Assembly (NCBI RefSeq): GCF_000027005.1
Contig: NC_012964.1
Coordinates: 992,001-1,056,000, forward strand
Reading direction: 5' to 3'
DNA from: Komagataella phaffii GS115
Lineage: Eukaryota > Ascomycota > Pichiomycetes > Pichiales > Pichiaceae
Length of the DNA stretch: 64,000 nt
This document shows, one piece after another, positions 35,373-46,160 of the stretch; position 1 is the stretch's first letter; each line of letters starts with the position of its first letter. The translations under genes were made by a program, and so were the position numbers. The notes under the pieces are model-generated. The model was not told the origin of the DNA. It did not search any database and worked only from the letters and a program-made list of their open reading frames with translations.

Positions 35373-36659
35373 ATGTCCAGCATAAACACGCCGGCCATTG
35401 TGATGGACAATGGTACTGGTCTTACCAAACTGGGATTTGCAGGTAACGATCTACCTTCGTGGGTTTTTCCCACTGCAATTGCAACTCGTGCTGAGAATTC
35501 CAACTCAAAATACAACAAGTCAACCTCCTCAAGAGGTGGCCAAACCTCCGGTGGAAATCTTTCTATAAAGCGTGGGATGGAAGATCTTGATTTCTACATA
35601 GGTGAAGAGGCTTTGGAGGCTGCAAAAGGTCCATCTTATTCCCTTAATTACCCAATTAGACATGGACAGGTAGAAAACTGGGACCACATGGAAAGATTTT
35701 GGGAGAACTCCATCTTCAAGTACCTCAAGTGTGAACCAGAGGATCATTATTTCTTACTGACTGAGCCTCCTTTGAATCCTCCTGAAAACAGAGAAAATAC
35801 CGCCGAAATTATGTTCGAATCGTTTAATTGTGCTGGGTTGTACATCGCAGTTCAGGCAGTGCTCGCACTGGCAGCTTCTTGGACGTCATCGAAGGTCCAA
35901 GATCGTTCTTTAACTGGTACTGTGATTGACTCGGGAGATGGTGTTACTCACGTAATACCTGTGGCTGAAGGGTATGTTATTGGTTCTGCCATCAAGAATA
36001 TTCCCCTGGCTGGTAGAGACATTACCATTTTTATCCAAACATTATTACGTGACCGTGGTGAACCAGACACATCCTTGCGTACCGCGGAGCAAATCAAGCA
36101 GCAGTTCTGTTACACATCCTCTGACATTGTGAAGGAATTCAACCGATTTGACTCTAACCCTGAAAAGTTTGCTCAGTACATGGTTGAGACCGTCAATAAA
36201 TCACGTACTTTAACCGTCGATGTCGGATACGAAAGGTTTTTGGCCCCTGAGATCTTTTTCAACCCTGAAATTGCAAGTTCCGATTTCCTGACTCCTCTCC
36301 CCACAATAGTTGATCAGGTTATTCAAGCTTCGCCCATAGATGTGCGTAAGAACTTATACAAGAACATTGTTTTGAGTGGTGGTTCTACGATGTTTAAAGA
36401 CTTTGGGAGACGTCTGCAAAGGGATCTTAAGCAAATAGTCAATGAACGTGTGGCCTCCAGTGAACGTACAAGTGGTGCAAAGTCCAGTGGTGTTGAAGTA
36501 CAAGTTATAAGCCACAAGCGTCAGAAAAATGCTGTCTGGTTTGGAGGTTCTCTGCTAGCTCAGACAAGTGAATTTAAGAGTTACTGCCATACAAAGCAAG
36601 ATTATGATGAGTATGGTCCCAACATTGTGAGGAACTTCTCTTTATTCAGTGTTCCTTGA
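35373..36659 (+). CDS. ARP3: Actin-related protein 3, Arp2/3 complex
   Basis: 428 aa from the ATG at 35373; the upstream extension opens only with GTG. The Arp2/3 complex nucleates branched actin for endocytic patches. Nucleotide-binding motifs of the actin fold are seen ([15 protein letters not shown], then [15 protein letters not shown], then [13 protein letters not shown]). The Arp3-specific Ser/Gly-rich insertion is at about residues 42-66, and the conserved C-terminus [13 protein letters not shown] is present. S. cerevisiae Arp3 has 449 aa. Confidence 0.95.
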   Translation: MSSINTPAIVMDNGTGLTKLGFAGNDLPSWVFPTAIATRAENSNSKYNKSTSSRGGQTSGGNLSIKRGMEDLDFYIGEEALEAAKGPSYSLNYPIRHGQVENWDHMERFWENSIFKYLKCEPEDHYFLLTEPPLNPPENRENTAEIMFESFNCAGLYIAVQAVLALAASWTSSKVQDRSLTGTVIDSGDGVTHVIPVAEGYVIGSAIKNIPLAGRDITIFIQTLLRDRGEPDTSLRTAEQIKQQFCYTSSDIVKEFNRFDSNPEKFAQYMVETVNKSRTLTVDVGYERFLAPEIFFNPEIASSDFLTPLPTIVDQVIQASPIDVRKNLYKNIVLSGGSTMFKDFGRRLQRDLKQIVNERVASSERTSGAKSSGVEVQVISHKRQKNAVWFGGSLLAQTSEFKSYCHTKQDYDEYGPNIVRNFSLFSVP

Positions 36660-36845
36660 AGGAAGTTTTTTACAAGGAAAATGTCTTTTTTTTCTTATAT
36701 AGCCATTTTAGTATTGAATCCACTTTACATATTAACTCTTTGGCCTTAGAAAACAACCTGGGAGACGCTGTTTGCCGTTTTTATTACTTGACTTCTCCTG
36801 GTCGTAAGGTTGTCACCAACTGGAAGTAGTGTACCAAACACAGGA

Positions 36846-36896
36846 ATGATCTCTATCTATCTCGCCGGCCTCTCTCTATCAACAGTTCCTCCATAA
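36846..36896 (+). other. Upstream ORF before TOR (16 codons plus stop)
   Basis: ATG at 36846 in a fair context (G at -3) opens a 16-codon frame that stops at TAA 36894-36896, 21 nt before the TOR ATG. The TOR ATG has C at -3, a weak context. Whether it is in the mRNA depends on the transcription start, which cannot be seen here. Confidence 0.4.
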
Positions 36897-36917
36897 AGCG
36901 TCCTCTGCTGTATCCCT

Positions 36918-39900
36918 ATGACACAAGCAGAGTTGTACACATTGGACCAAGTATTTAATGGTCTTCGATCCCGCAATCCTCAGCGGCGATTGCTCTCTGC
37001 GAGGAATCTGAAGGAACACCTTCTTTCCGTTTCTCGAGAGTTTACTCCTAGTGAGCAGGTTAAGAGGTATAACTCAGACGTCTACAAGCGTATCAGTGAT
37101 CTGATAGAAAGCAAGAATAACTGGGAAAAATTAGGAGGCGTTGAAGCTATCAATGCATTACTTGATCTCAATGCTGATGGCAATGACGATTTGGTGGCTT
37201 CTTCTAATTCTAACACAGAAGACCGAAAAATTAAGAGGACGGTTCTGAAAACGTATTTGGACAAATTGATTCCATCCTCTGATTTAGAAGTGATGTATAG
37301 TGCTACCAGGACGTTGGGGAAACTTGCTATCCCAGGCAGTGCATTGGCTGGACCACTGGTAGAATTTTACATGCCACGGGCTATTGAATGGCTCAACCCT
37401 GATAACAAACAAGAATATAGACACGCAGCAGTGTTGATCATCACTTCTTTATCTTATAACTTGTCCACCTCAATCTATAATTACGTTCACAAGATTTTGG
37501 AGAACATATGGATCGCATTAAGAGATTCCAAGCTGATAATAAGAGAAGATGCTGCCATCGCAATGAGATACTGTCTCTCGATTGTATACGAAAGGGATAG
37601 TCAAATGGCTCAATTTTGGTTTAGTGCTCTTTACACTGAAGCCAGTCAATGTTTTAAGGCAACGCCAACTAGTAGCACCACCATTAGTAGCACGGCTGTT
37701 GAAGTTATCCATGGTTCATTGCTTTGCTATCGGGAATTGGTTATCAAAGGTACTAGTCTGCTGTCAGACAAAATTGATGAACTATATGATAACCTAAACA
37801 AACTTAAAGACCACAAGAATGTAATTATAAGAAGAGAGTTCTCCAGTATAATTCCAAAACTTGCGCATTTTAATCGTGCAAATTTTGTGGAGAAACATCT
37901 TCACAGAGTGTTACTGTACTACTTCACTCAGCTCAAAATACCACGAGACAGAGATTTCATTTTTGTAGCAATCGGTGACATTGCAACCGAAGTCAAAAAC
38001 CGTATTGTTGACTATCTGGAGGGTATATTGACTAATATTGACGAAGCTTTGGCTGTAAGATCTGTCAAAGCGAGACGTGAAATTGAACCAGCTTGTTTCT
38101 ATTGCTTGGAAAAACTTGCCTTGGCTTTAGGCTCCTGCATGACAAAGTATATCAATAATTATCACACTCTGAATCGCATTTTCAAATGCTCTATCAACGA
38201 CAACATGATTCAAACTTTACAAGTCCTGATAGAAAAACTGCCAGCACTAGAGCCTGCTATAAACGAGCGCTTGATTAAGATAGTGACGCTTTGTTTGAGC
38301 GGTTATGAATATAAGCATCCTGGATCTCAGGGCTATAAAAGACAAATGAATACGTCTTTAGCGCAAGAATATAGACAACAGATGTTACAACGAGATGGTG
38401 GCACTTTAATTTATGAGAAAGCATATACTGGATACTCTACTGAAAGCGGCTATGAACAGAATCTTCGAGACCTTGACGAGGATCCAGATGTAACAGTTAT
38501 CATACAAGCATTGAAAGTGCTCAGCTGCTTTCACTTTGCCGACTATAATCTCACAGATTTTACCCGCTTTTCAGTCATGACTTATGTCGATCATGACAAT
38601 ATTGAAGTGAGAAAAAGAGCCGCCCTAACGACATGTGCTTTGTTCATGAAGGATTCTATTTGCTATCAAACTAGTGAAAGTTCTTTGAAGGCTGTCAATG
38701 AGGTTTTGGGGAAACTACTAGTCATTTGCATTACGGATCCTGTTGCGGAAATAAGGCTGGAAGTTCTAAAGGTACTCGGAGAAAACTTTGACCCTCAACT
38801 TTCCCAGGCTGATAACGCAAAACTATTGTTTGTGGCAACAAACGATGGCAACTTCGAGATCAGGAAGGCAGCAATTAAAATAATAGGTCGGTTATCTGCT
38901 ATAAATCCTGCTTACATTGTTCCGTCATTAAGAAAACTTTTGATGCAACTGTTGACAACTTTAGAGTATGACGGGAGTTCCAAAAGAAGGGAGGAAACGG
39001 CTGCTATTTTGTCTACACTGATTTCTCACTCCAAGGACGTGACTAAGCCATACGTGAAGCAAATTTTAGATGTGTTGATCCCAAAGGCGAAAGACCAATC
39101 ATCAGGCGCATCAATAAATGCGATTCAAGCTATTGGTGAGTTGGCTGTAGTGTCTGGAGAAGACATGAAGCCTTTTATCCACGAAATGATGCCGATATTC
39201 TTGGATACATTTCAGGATCAGAGTGCTGGTTACAAGAGAGATACCGCACTTCGTGCCCTTGGTCAGTTGGCTAGTTCTTCGGGTTATGTAATTGATCCAC
39301 TATTAGATTACCCTCAGCTACTCGGAATGTTGGTGAGCATTTTAAAATCAGAAAGCTCACAGATGGTACGAAGAGAAACAGTTAGGCTTCTAGGAGTTCT
39401 AGGAGCACTGGACCCATACAAGCACAGGGAAGTTGATTGGAAGATTAAGAGTTCATTGCCTATGGAGCAAATCACAGAACAAAATGCTCCGCCAATAGAC
39501 GTCTCGCTGCTAATGCAAGGCATGTCCCCTTCTAATGAGGAGTTCTACCCTACTGTTGTAATAACTACTTTGATGAAGATATTAAAAGATAGTTCTCTAG
39601 TCAATCATCACACGGCAGTGGCTCAAGCGGTGATCTACATCTACCAAACGTTGAATACGAAATGTATTCCTTTTCTAAACCATGTCATTCCAGGCTTTAT
39701 TCACGTAATGATGAATTATCCAGATGTAAGACTAGAATTTTACTTCAATCAACTTGGGAAGCTTATCAACATTGTCAAGCAACATGTCAGACCGTATCTG
39801 AAGGACATTTTTGTTTTAATTAAAAAGTATTTTGCTACTCCAAATTTGACAGTGACCATATTAGGGTTAATCCAAATTATCTCTTCTGCTATGGACGGAG

Positions 39901-42900
39901 AGTTCAAACTATATTTAACGGAGATTCTTCCTTTGATGCTGGAAGTTTTGGAAACGGATACTTCGCCTGAGAGAGAAGCTTCTCTAGCTGTGTTGAACAC
40001 TTTCGTGGTTCTTGGATCCAATATAGATCTATACGTACATCTTGTCATTCCACAGATCGTTTCATTGTTTGACTTCTCTCCTTATAGACTGCGAAAAGCT
40101 TCCATCGAGACTATTGGAAAGCTAGCAAGTACTGTTCATCTCAATGATTTATCTTCAAGAATTATCCATCCTCTGTTAAGAGCATTAGAAACAAATTCAA
40201 GCGATGAACTAAAAAAGACAATTATGAATACGATTTCCATTATGCTACTTCAAATGAGAGAAAACTTTTTAGTATTCATTCCATTGATTAATAAGATCTT
40301 AGTTCAACATAAATGGAAGTTCCCTGTTTATGAGCAATTAATGGAAAAACTCTTGAATGGCCAAAAACTACCCCAGAACTTGATAATAGGACCTGAGCAT
40401 GAATCTCTTAGAACTGAAGCAATGGAAATCGAACCTTCCTCCAACAAGCTGACATTAAATCAACAAGCTTTGCGACAATCTTGGGATGCAAGTCAATGTA
40501 GGACTAAAGTGGATTGGGTTGAGTGGATTATGCGTCTAAGTTTGGAGCTTTTGAGAGAGTCACCATCTCACGCACTTCGGGCTTGTTCAACCCTGGCTAG
40601 TGATTATACTCCACTCGCTAAAGATCTCTTCAATGTCAGTTTTGCCAGTTGTTGGAACGAGTTGTCACCTCAAAACAAAAATGACTTGATTCAGGCTTTT
40701 GGAATTGCTCTATCTGCGGTGCAGAATCCTCCTGAGATTCATCAGCAGCTACTGAACGTAGTCGAATTCATGGAACGTGATGATAAGCCTTTACCAATCA
40801 GGGTCCCAACTCTTGGGCAATATGCCAAGAGATGTCATGCTTACGCAAAAGCTTTGCATTACAAAGAGTTGGAGTTTATTCAAGAACCCTCCACCCCTAC
40901 TATTGAATCTTTGATCAGTATAAACAACCAGTTACAACAGTCTGATGCTGCTATCGGTATTCTGAAGCAAGCACAACAGCACCATGATTTACAATTGAAA
41001 GAAACATGGTATGAAAAGCTTCAAAGATGGGACGATGCATTAAACGCTTATAATGAAAGAGAAAAGGAAGATCCCGACTCTATGGACATAACAATGGGTA
41101 AAATGAGATCTTTACATGCTTTGGGTGAATGGGAGCAGTTGTCTGAGCTAGCGCAGGACAAATGGCTAAATTCATCTACTGAAATCCGAAGAGCTATTGC
41201 ACCGCTAGCCGCAGCAGCTTCTTGGGGTCTTGGTCAATGGGACCGAATGGACACGTATATTGGTATCATGAAGCATGAGTCTCCAGATAAAGCATTCTTC
41301 AATGCAGTTTTATGTCTTCATCGAAACAACTTTGAGGGCGCTTCAACCCAAATACTAAGAGCCAGAGACTTGTTGATAACTGAAATGACAGCTCTGGTAA
41401 GTGAATCTTACAATAGAGCTTATAGTGTCGTTGTTCGTGTTCAAATGTTGGCTGAACTGGAAGAAATTATTAGGTACAAGTGTTATCCACAAGGTTCAGA
41501 AAAGAGGGCTATGATGAGGCAGACTTGGACCAAACGATTACTTGGATGTCAAAGGAATGTTGATATATGGCAGCGAATGCTTAAAGTTCGTGCATTGGTT
41601 GTAAAGCCCAAACAAGACATGGAAATGTGGATCAAATTTGCAAACTTGTGCCGAAAGAGTGGAAGGCTGGGTTTAGCAGAAAAATCATTAAATTCTTTGT
41701 TAGATGAAGGAGACTCTGATAACCCAAGGCCATCTCGTGCCCCTCCACAAGTAGTCTATGCCCAGTTGAAGTATATGTGGGCTTCAGGTCAACAGAGAGC
41801 TGCACTGAGTCATTTGATAGACTTCACGTCTAAACTCTCAAGAGACCTGGGTTTGAACGAGAATGAAGCAATTACTCAACCTTTGCCGACAGAAGTTCCT
41901 GGTGCTGCAAAACATGTTGAAGAATACACCAAGCTTTTAGCAAGATGCTACTTGAAGCAAGGTGAATGGAAGGTTACACTCAATCCTAATTGGAGAAACG
42001 AGGAGGCAACTGGAAGTATTCTTGGATCGTACCTTTTGGCGACTCACTTTGATAGTAATTGGTACAAGGCGTGGCATAATTGGGCTTTGGCCAACTTTCA
42101 AGTTATCTCCGCTCATCAGTCCACTCATGATGGTATAGCTGATGTATCTAGTAGTGCTAGATCAAGTCATACACCGGATGAAGTTAAGCCAGATATGCTA
42201 CAGCATTATGTTATTCCTGCAATCAAGGGATTCTTCCATTCTATCTCTCTATCTGAACTAAATCCGCTACAAGACACTTTACGTCTTTTGACGCTGTGGT
42301 TTAGCTTTGGAGGTATTACTGAAGCTGCTCACGCTATGCTGGAAGGATTCTCAATGGTTAAAATTGACACTTGGCTTCAGGTTATTCCTCAGCTGATATC
42401 TCGTATCCATCAGCCCAATGAAGTTATGAGCCGATCTTTACTGAACTTACTGACTGATCTCGGAAAGGCACACCCTCAGGCTTTGGTATACCCCTTGGCA
42501 GTTGCTGTAAAGTCTAACAGTGAGTTGAGGAAACAGGCTGCATTAACCATTATTGAAAAGATGCGTATTCACAGTCCAACGTTGGTTGAGCAATCTGAAT
42601 TGGTCAGTGAAGAGTTGATCAGAGTTGCAGTGCTATGGTATGAACTTTGGTACGAAGGTCTTGAGGATGCTTCAAGATTATTCTTTGGAGAACATAATAC
42701 TGAGAAGATGTTTTTAGTATTGGAACCGTTGCACAAATTGCTAGACAAGGGTCCTGAGACATTGCGTGAGATTTCGTTCCAAAATGCTTTTGGCCGTGAA
42801 TTGAACGATGCATTCAACTGGGTGCTCAATTACCGAAATACGAAAGATATTGCCAACTTGAATCAAGCTTGGGATATCTACTACAATGTTTTCCGCCGTA

Positions 42901-44171
42901 TCAACAGACAACTTCCTCAATTGAAGACTTTAGAACTTCAATACGTGTCGCCAAAATTACTTGCTGCGCATGACTTAGAGCTAGCGGTACCAGGTACTTA
43001 CTCAGCTGGCCAACCTATCATCTGTATTCAAAGCTTTGATTCTACATTTAGCGTGATTAACTCAAAACAAAGACCAAGAAAAATGAACATTAGAGGAAGT
43101 GATGGTAAGGGATACCAGTATGTGCTAAAGGGCCATGAAGACATAAGGCAAGACAGTTTAGTTATGCAGCTGTTTGGATTGGTAAATACATTATTAGTCA
43201 ATGACGCTGAATGTTTCAAGAGGCATTTAGACATTCAACAATACCCAGCAATTCCATTGTCACCAAGTTCAGGGCTCTTAGGATGGGTACCCAATTCCGA
43301 TACTTTCCATGTGCTAATCCGTGATTACCGTGAACCAAGAAAGATCTTACTGAATATTGAACATCGTATCATGTTACAAATGGCCCCAGATTACGAGAAC
43401 CTTACCTTGCTTCAAAAGGTAGAAGTATTTACTTATGCATTAGACAACACCAGGGGTCAGGACTTATACAAAGTTCTTTGGCTGAAAAGTCGTTCGTCAG
43501 AGGCATGGTTGGACAGAAGGACCACTTATACCAGATCTTTGGCCGTAATGTCTATGGTTGGTTATATACTCGGTTTGGGTGACAGGCATCCAAGCAATTT
43601 GATGATGGACCGTATCACTGGTAAGGTGATCCATATCGATTTTGGAGATTGTTTTGAAGCTGCAATTTTGAGAGAGAAATTCCCTGAGAAGGTGCCTTTC
43701 AGGTTGACAAGAATGATTAGTTATGCTATGGAAGTAAGTGGTATCGAAGGAAGTTTCCGCATCACTTGTGAAAACGTCATGAGGGTATTGCGTGAAAACA
43801 AAGAGTCGTTAATGGCCATCTTGGAGGCATTTGCATATGATCCGTTGATCAACTGGGGATTTGATTTCCCGATAGACGAACTAGCCGAATCTAGTGGACT
43901 CAAATTGAACGCCATATCGCCATCTGAGCTTCTAGCCAGAGGAGAAGTGTCAGAAAAAGAAGCTTCAGAAATCGAGTCTGAATACAACCAGCAGATGAGA
44001 AACGCTAGAGCTGCATTTGTCCTGAAGAGAATCACCGACAAACTAACAGGAAATGATTTCAAGAGAGCCCATGAATTAGATGTTACCAACCAGGTTGATA
44101 AGCTGATCCAACAGGCAACATCTGTGGAAAATCTATGCCAACATTATATCGGTTGGTGTTCTTTCTGGTAA
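36918..44171 (+). CDS. TOR2: TOR phosphatidylinositol kinase-related protein kinase
   Basis: 2417 aa, the catalytic core of TORC1 and/or TORC2, which control growth and actin. Order: HEAT repeats (about residues 1-1200), FAT (about 1290-1810), FRB (about 1905-2005), kinase (about 2050-2330) and FATC ending in GWCSFW. In the FRB the Ser that governs rapamycin-FKBP12 binding is intact (S1919, in LEDASRLFFGE). The catalytic loop GLGDRHPSN (D2222, N2227) and the Mg-binding DFG (D2241) are intact, so the enzyme should be active and rapamycin-sensitive. I cannot tell TOR1 from TOR2; the symbol is provisional. Convergent with YAE1, with 8 bp between stop codons. Confidence 0.96.
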   Translation: MTQAELYTLDQVFNGLRSRNPQRRLLSARNLKEHLLSVSREFTPSEQVKRYNSDVYKRISDLIESKNNWEKLGGVEAINALLDLNADGNDDLVASSNSNTEDRKIKRTVLKTYLDKLIPSSDLEVMYSATRTLGKLAIPGSALAGPLVEFYMPRAIEWLNPDNKQEYRHAAVLIITSLSYNLSTSIYNYVHKILENIWIALRDSKLIIREDAAIAMRYCLSIVYERDSQMAQFWFSALYTEASQCFKATPTSSTTISSTAVEVIHGSLLCYRELVIKGTSLLSDKIDELYDNLNKLKDHKNVIIRREFSSIIPKLAHFNRANFVEKHLHRVLLYYFTQLKIPRDRDFIFVAIGDIATEVKNRIVDYLEGILTNIDEALAVRSVKARREIEPACFYCLEKLALALGSCMTKYINNYHTLNRIFKCSINDNMIQTLQVLIEKLPALEPAINERLIKIVTLCLSGYEYKHPGSQGYKRQMNTSLAQEYRQQMLQRDGGTLIYEKAYTGYSTESGYEQNLRDLDEDPDVTVIIQALKVLSCFHFADYNLTDFTRFSVMTYVDHDNIEVRKRAALTTCALFMKDSICYQTSESSLKAVNEVLGKLLVICITDPVAEIRLEVLKVLGENFDPQLSQADNAKLLFVATNDGNFEIRKAAIKIIGRLSAINPAYIVPSLRKLLMQLLTTLEYDGSSKRREETAAILSTLISHSKDVTKPYVKQILDVLIPKAKDQSSGASINAIQAIGELAVVSGEDMKPFIHEMMPIFLDTFQDQSAGYKRDTALRALGQLASSSGYVIDPLLDYPQLLGMLVSILKSESSQMVRRETVRLLGVLGALDPYKHREVDWKIKSSLPMEQITEQNAPPIDVSLLMQGMSPSNEEFYPTVVITTLMKILKDSSLVNHHTAVAQAVIYIYQTLNTKCIPFLNHVIPGFIHVMMNYPDVRLEFYFNQLGKLINIVKQHVRPYLKDIFVLIKKYFATPNLTVTILGLIQIISSAMDGEFKLYLTEILPLMLEVLETDTSPEREASLAVLNTFVVLGSNIDLYVHLVIPQIVSLFDFSPYRLRKASIETIGKLASTVHLNDLSSRIIHPLLRALETNSSDELKKTIMNTISIMLLQMRENFLVFIPLINKILVQHKWKFPVYEQLMEKLLNGQKLPQNLIIGPEHESLRTEAMEIEPSSNKLTLNQQALRQSWDASQCRTKVDWVEWIMRLSLELLRESPSHALRACSTLASDYTPLAKDLFNVSFASCWNELSPQNKNDLIQAFGIALSAVQNPPEIHQQLLNVVEFMERDDKPLPIRVPTLGQYAKRCHAYAKALHYKELEFIQEPSTPTIESLISINNQLQQSDAAIGILKQAQQHHDLQLKETWYEKLQRWDDALNAYNEREKEDPDSMDITMGKMRSLHALGEWEQLSELAQDKWLNSSTEIRRAIAPLAAAASWGLGQWDRMDTYIGIMKHESPDKAFFNAVLCLHRNNFEGASTQILRARDLLITEMTALVSESYNRAYSVVVRVQMLAELEEIIRYKCYPQGSEKRAMMRQTWTKRLLGCQRNVDIWQRMLKVRALVVKPKQDMEMWIKFANLCRKSGRLGLAEKSLNSLLDEGDSDNPRPSRAPPQVVYAQLKYMWASGQQRAALSHLIDFTSKLSRDLGLNENEAITQPLPTEVPGAAKHVEEYTKLLARCYLKQGEWKVTLNPNWRNEEATGSILGSYLLATHFDSNWYKAWHNWALANFQVISAHQSTHDGIADVSSSARSSHTPDEVKPDMLQHYVIPAIKGFFHSISLSELNPLQDTLRLLTLWFSFGGITEAAHAMLEGFSMVKIDTWLQVIPQLISRIHQPNEVMSRSLLNLLTDLGKAHPQALVYPLAVAVKSNSELRKQAALTIIEKMRIHSPTLVEQSELVSEELIRVAVLWYELWYEGLEDASRLFFGEHNTEKMFLVLEPLHKLLDKGPETLREISFQNAFGRELNDAFNWVLNYRNTKDIANLNQAWDIYYNVFRRINRQLPQLKTLELQYVSPKLLAAHDLELAVPGTYSAGQPIICIQSFDSTFSVINSKQRPRKMNIRGSDGKGYQYVLKGHEDIRQDSLVMQLFGLVNTLLVNDAECFKRHLDIQQYPAIPLSPSSGLLGWVPNSDTFHVLIRDYREPRKILLNIEHRIMLQMAPDYENLTLLQKVEVFTYALDNTRGQDLYKVLWLKSRSSEAWLDRRTTYTRSLAVMSMVGYILGLGDRHPSNLMMDRITGKVIHIDFGDCFEAAILREKFPEKVPFRLTRMISYAMEVSGIEGSFRITCENVMRVLRENKESLMAILEAFAYDPLINWGFDFPIDELAESSGLKLNAISPSELLARGEVSEKEASEIESEYNQQMRNARAAFVLKRITDKLTGNDFKRAHELDVTNQVDKLIQQATSVENLCQHYIGWCSFW

Positions 44172-44179
44172 AGAGAATG

Positions 44180-44659
44180 CTAGTCCTTATTGTTCTTTTT
44201 CGAGTCGGTCAGGTTGATGCTATGACCTTCCCACTTAGTTAATAATGAATCATCGACGAGATTAACATTGCCGTCAAAGTATTTGGAATCCAATACTTTT
44301 GATATTTGTAATTCTGCCCTTGCTTTATCCAGTAGTTCAGTGTTGCTCTTGGAATATAAAGTTCCTATAATCTGGCCAATTCTAGTACCAATCGAAGCAC
44401 CTATGGGGTAACCTTCATCAAAGGCATCTTGCAATCCATGATTTTCAGCTGCCCCTATCCCGTCTAAGTATCCCGCCTTGGCATGTTTCCTTCTTAACGC
44501 ACTGGTATTCACATGTTCTTTCACGGGAGTCTCTAGACCATAATTATCTTCCGTTGTGGCCTCATGCAATTCCTCATCTCCCCATATGTCATCGTCGTCA
44601 TCGTTGATGCCCTCCCGCTGGAGTTTCTCTCGCTTAGGGTCTTCTTCCGCGGTTGTCAT
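44180..44659 (-). CDS. YAE1: Yae1, adaptor for Fe-S loading of Rli1
   Basis: 159 aa (141 in S. cerevisiae). Yae1 with Lto1 links the ABC protein Rli1/ABCE1 to the cytosolic iron-sulfur targeting complex, a step needed for ribosome recycling. The deca-GX3 signature is clear: GYLDGIGAAENHGLQDAFDEGY followed by G-x3 steps to IIGTLY; I quote only its landmarks at about residues 63-102. The acidic start with DIWGDEEL and the C-terminal TKWEG motif also match. Divergent from WHI2. Confidence 0.9.
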   Translation of the reverse strand: MTTAEEDPKREKLQREGINDDDDDIWGDEELHEATTEDNYGLETPVKEHVNTSALRRKHAKAGYLDGIGAAENHGLQDAFDEGYPIGASIGTRIGQIIGTLYSKSNTELLDKARAELQISKVLDSKYFDGNVNLVDDSLLTKWEGHSINLTDSKKNNKD

Positions 44660-44963
44660 CTTCTGAAGCAGTCAAGACTTGAGGAAGAAAGAAGACAATG
44701 AAAATAGGTGGGGAACGAGGCGGAAGCTTTTCTGGAACGTACCTCTGCTTCAACTCACGCACTGTTCCTGTGGGCGGTTATCTCGTTTCTTCTTTCTCGT
44801 AATCAGGAATGAAATTCAAATTAAATTGTATTGCACACTACCTTAAAGGTGCCAAACACAGAAAACAAAGTGACAACCTCAAATTCAGTACAAGCCATAA
44901 AGTATCTCCCGAGGTTTATTTTCCTCAGATTAAAGGACGAATTGGTGCAGGTAGCCAATCATA
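44660..44963. other. Divergent promoter of YAE1 and WHI2
   Basis: 304 bp between outward-facing genes. No ATG occurs in the ~120 nt before WHI2, so there is no upstream ORF there. No RNA gene or repeat was seen. Confidence 0.55.
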
Positions 44964-45920
44964 ATGAATAGCGTCATCACTCAAGTTGAAGAGAACAGGT
45001 CTGATAGCCATCTGTCCAGTGAAGCACAGCAGTTTGACGATGACTATAACACTGAGATCCGGCTCAACATACGCGGAACTAGCGCAACCATTACCAGAGA
45101 TGAACTGATGGCACTACCAGAAAGCATTCTACTGTGTTTGTTTCCCAACGGAGTGTTTGTAGATATCGAAGGAAATGTCATCACAAACCTTACAGAGGAG
45201 GATGTTGTGTACGTAAATTTCTCACCAGAGTGCTTCAACTATATAGTGGATACTTTCAACGAAGCAGCAGCCTCCGATATCAATAGAGTCCACGACGAAA
45301 GGCTAGTGATCGAAGATGGTGCCGACCTGTTGCAGAGCAAGCCTTCAGTTATCGTTCTTCGTGAGGATCTCGACTACTATTGTATCCCGCCCGTCCAAGG
45401 AATGAGCAAAGAACAGATGATTCAAGTCAAAATAGAAGTTGGACATTCACTAGTCAATGAGGCACACATATTTAAGGGTCTTGGCCATCAACAGAATAAG
45501 ACTTTGGGTCCTGCTGAGCAGCACCTTGCGGATATGCTGTGCTCATCGGGATTCGTTGCTGACGGTTGCTGGGGCCACCGGTCTTTAGAACCTGATAAGA
45601 CAGTTGTGTTCTCCCTAGCATTGGTGCGATTGAAGCCAGACAGCCCTGAAGATACTACCAACACCAAGAAATCTAAATTCAACACATTGCAATACCGTAA
45701 CTCCCGAAAAAAGGCCAAAGAAAACACTACAGCCACAAAACTTCTGCTATTTTGGAGGAAGCCAGCTCGTAAATGTTGGTGGGCCAGTGAAATGATCAAA
45801 ACCGATCTCTCAAGACTTAATTTGAAAGACAGCAATGGAAATCCCATTTCAACGGTGGAAATTAAAGTTCACATTAGAAGAGTTTGGACTTTGGAGTTGT
45901 CAGTGATTGGAGTGCAATAA
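44964..45920 (+). CDS. WHI2: Whi2, BTB-fold activator of Psr phosphatase and TORC1 repressor
   Basis: 318 aa against 486 in S. cerevisiae. A BTB/POZ-like domain spans about residues 28-130 (LPESILLCLFPNGVFVD, then NFSPECFNYIVD). A central block contains REDLDYYCIPP and LGPAEQHLADMLCSSGF, and the C-terminus carries KLLLFWRKPARKCWW and HIRRVWTLELSVIGVQ, matching Whi2 almost residue for residue. The long low-complexity insertion of the S. cerevisiae protein is absent. In S. cerevisiae Whi2 works with Psr1 in stress response and damps TORC1 when amino acids are low. It lies about 0.8 kb from TOR. Confidence 0.93.
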   Translation: MNSVITQVEENRSDSHLSSEAQQFDDDYNTEIRLNIRGTSATITRDELMALPESILLCLFPNGVFVDIEGNVITNLTEEDVVYVNFSPECFNYIVDTFNEAAASDINRVHDERLVIEDGADLLQSKPSVIVLREDLDYYCIPPVQGMSKEQMIQVKIEVGHSLVNEAHIFKGLGHQQNKTLGPAEQHLADMLCSSGFVADGCWGHRSLEPDKTVVFSLALVRLKPDSPEDTTNTKKSKFNTLQYRNSRKKAKENTTATKLLLFWRKPARKCWWASEMIKTDLSRLNLKDSNGNPISTVEIKVHIRRVWTLELSVIGVQ

Positions 45921-46160
45921 TAGGTTTGGGGACACTTTTATTTTATTTTCATTATAGATGGTTATTAGTACACATGATACAGTGCCTATAAATGCGGATT
46001 GATTGTACTAGTGGCCGGCCCTTGGGTTTTACTAGAGAAAGGTGAAGAATGGGTCTTGGGCAGTCTAGTAACCCTGGCAATACATTTAATATACAAAATT
46101 CAAGAAAATGCAAAAATAGAATTGATGAGTGCTAATATTTAAAACTGTGTTGAGTTATTC

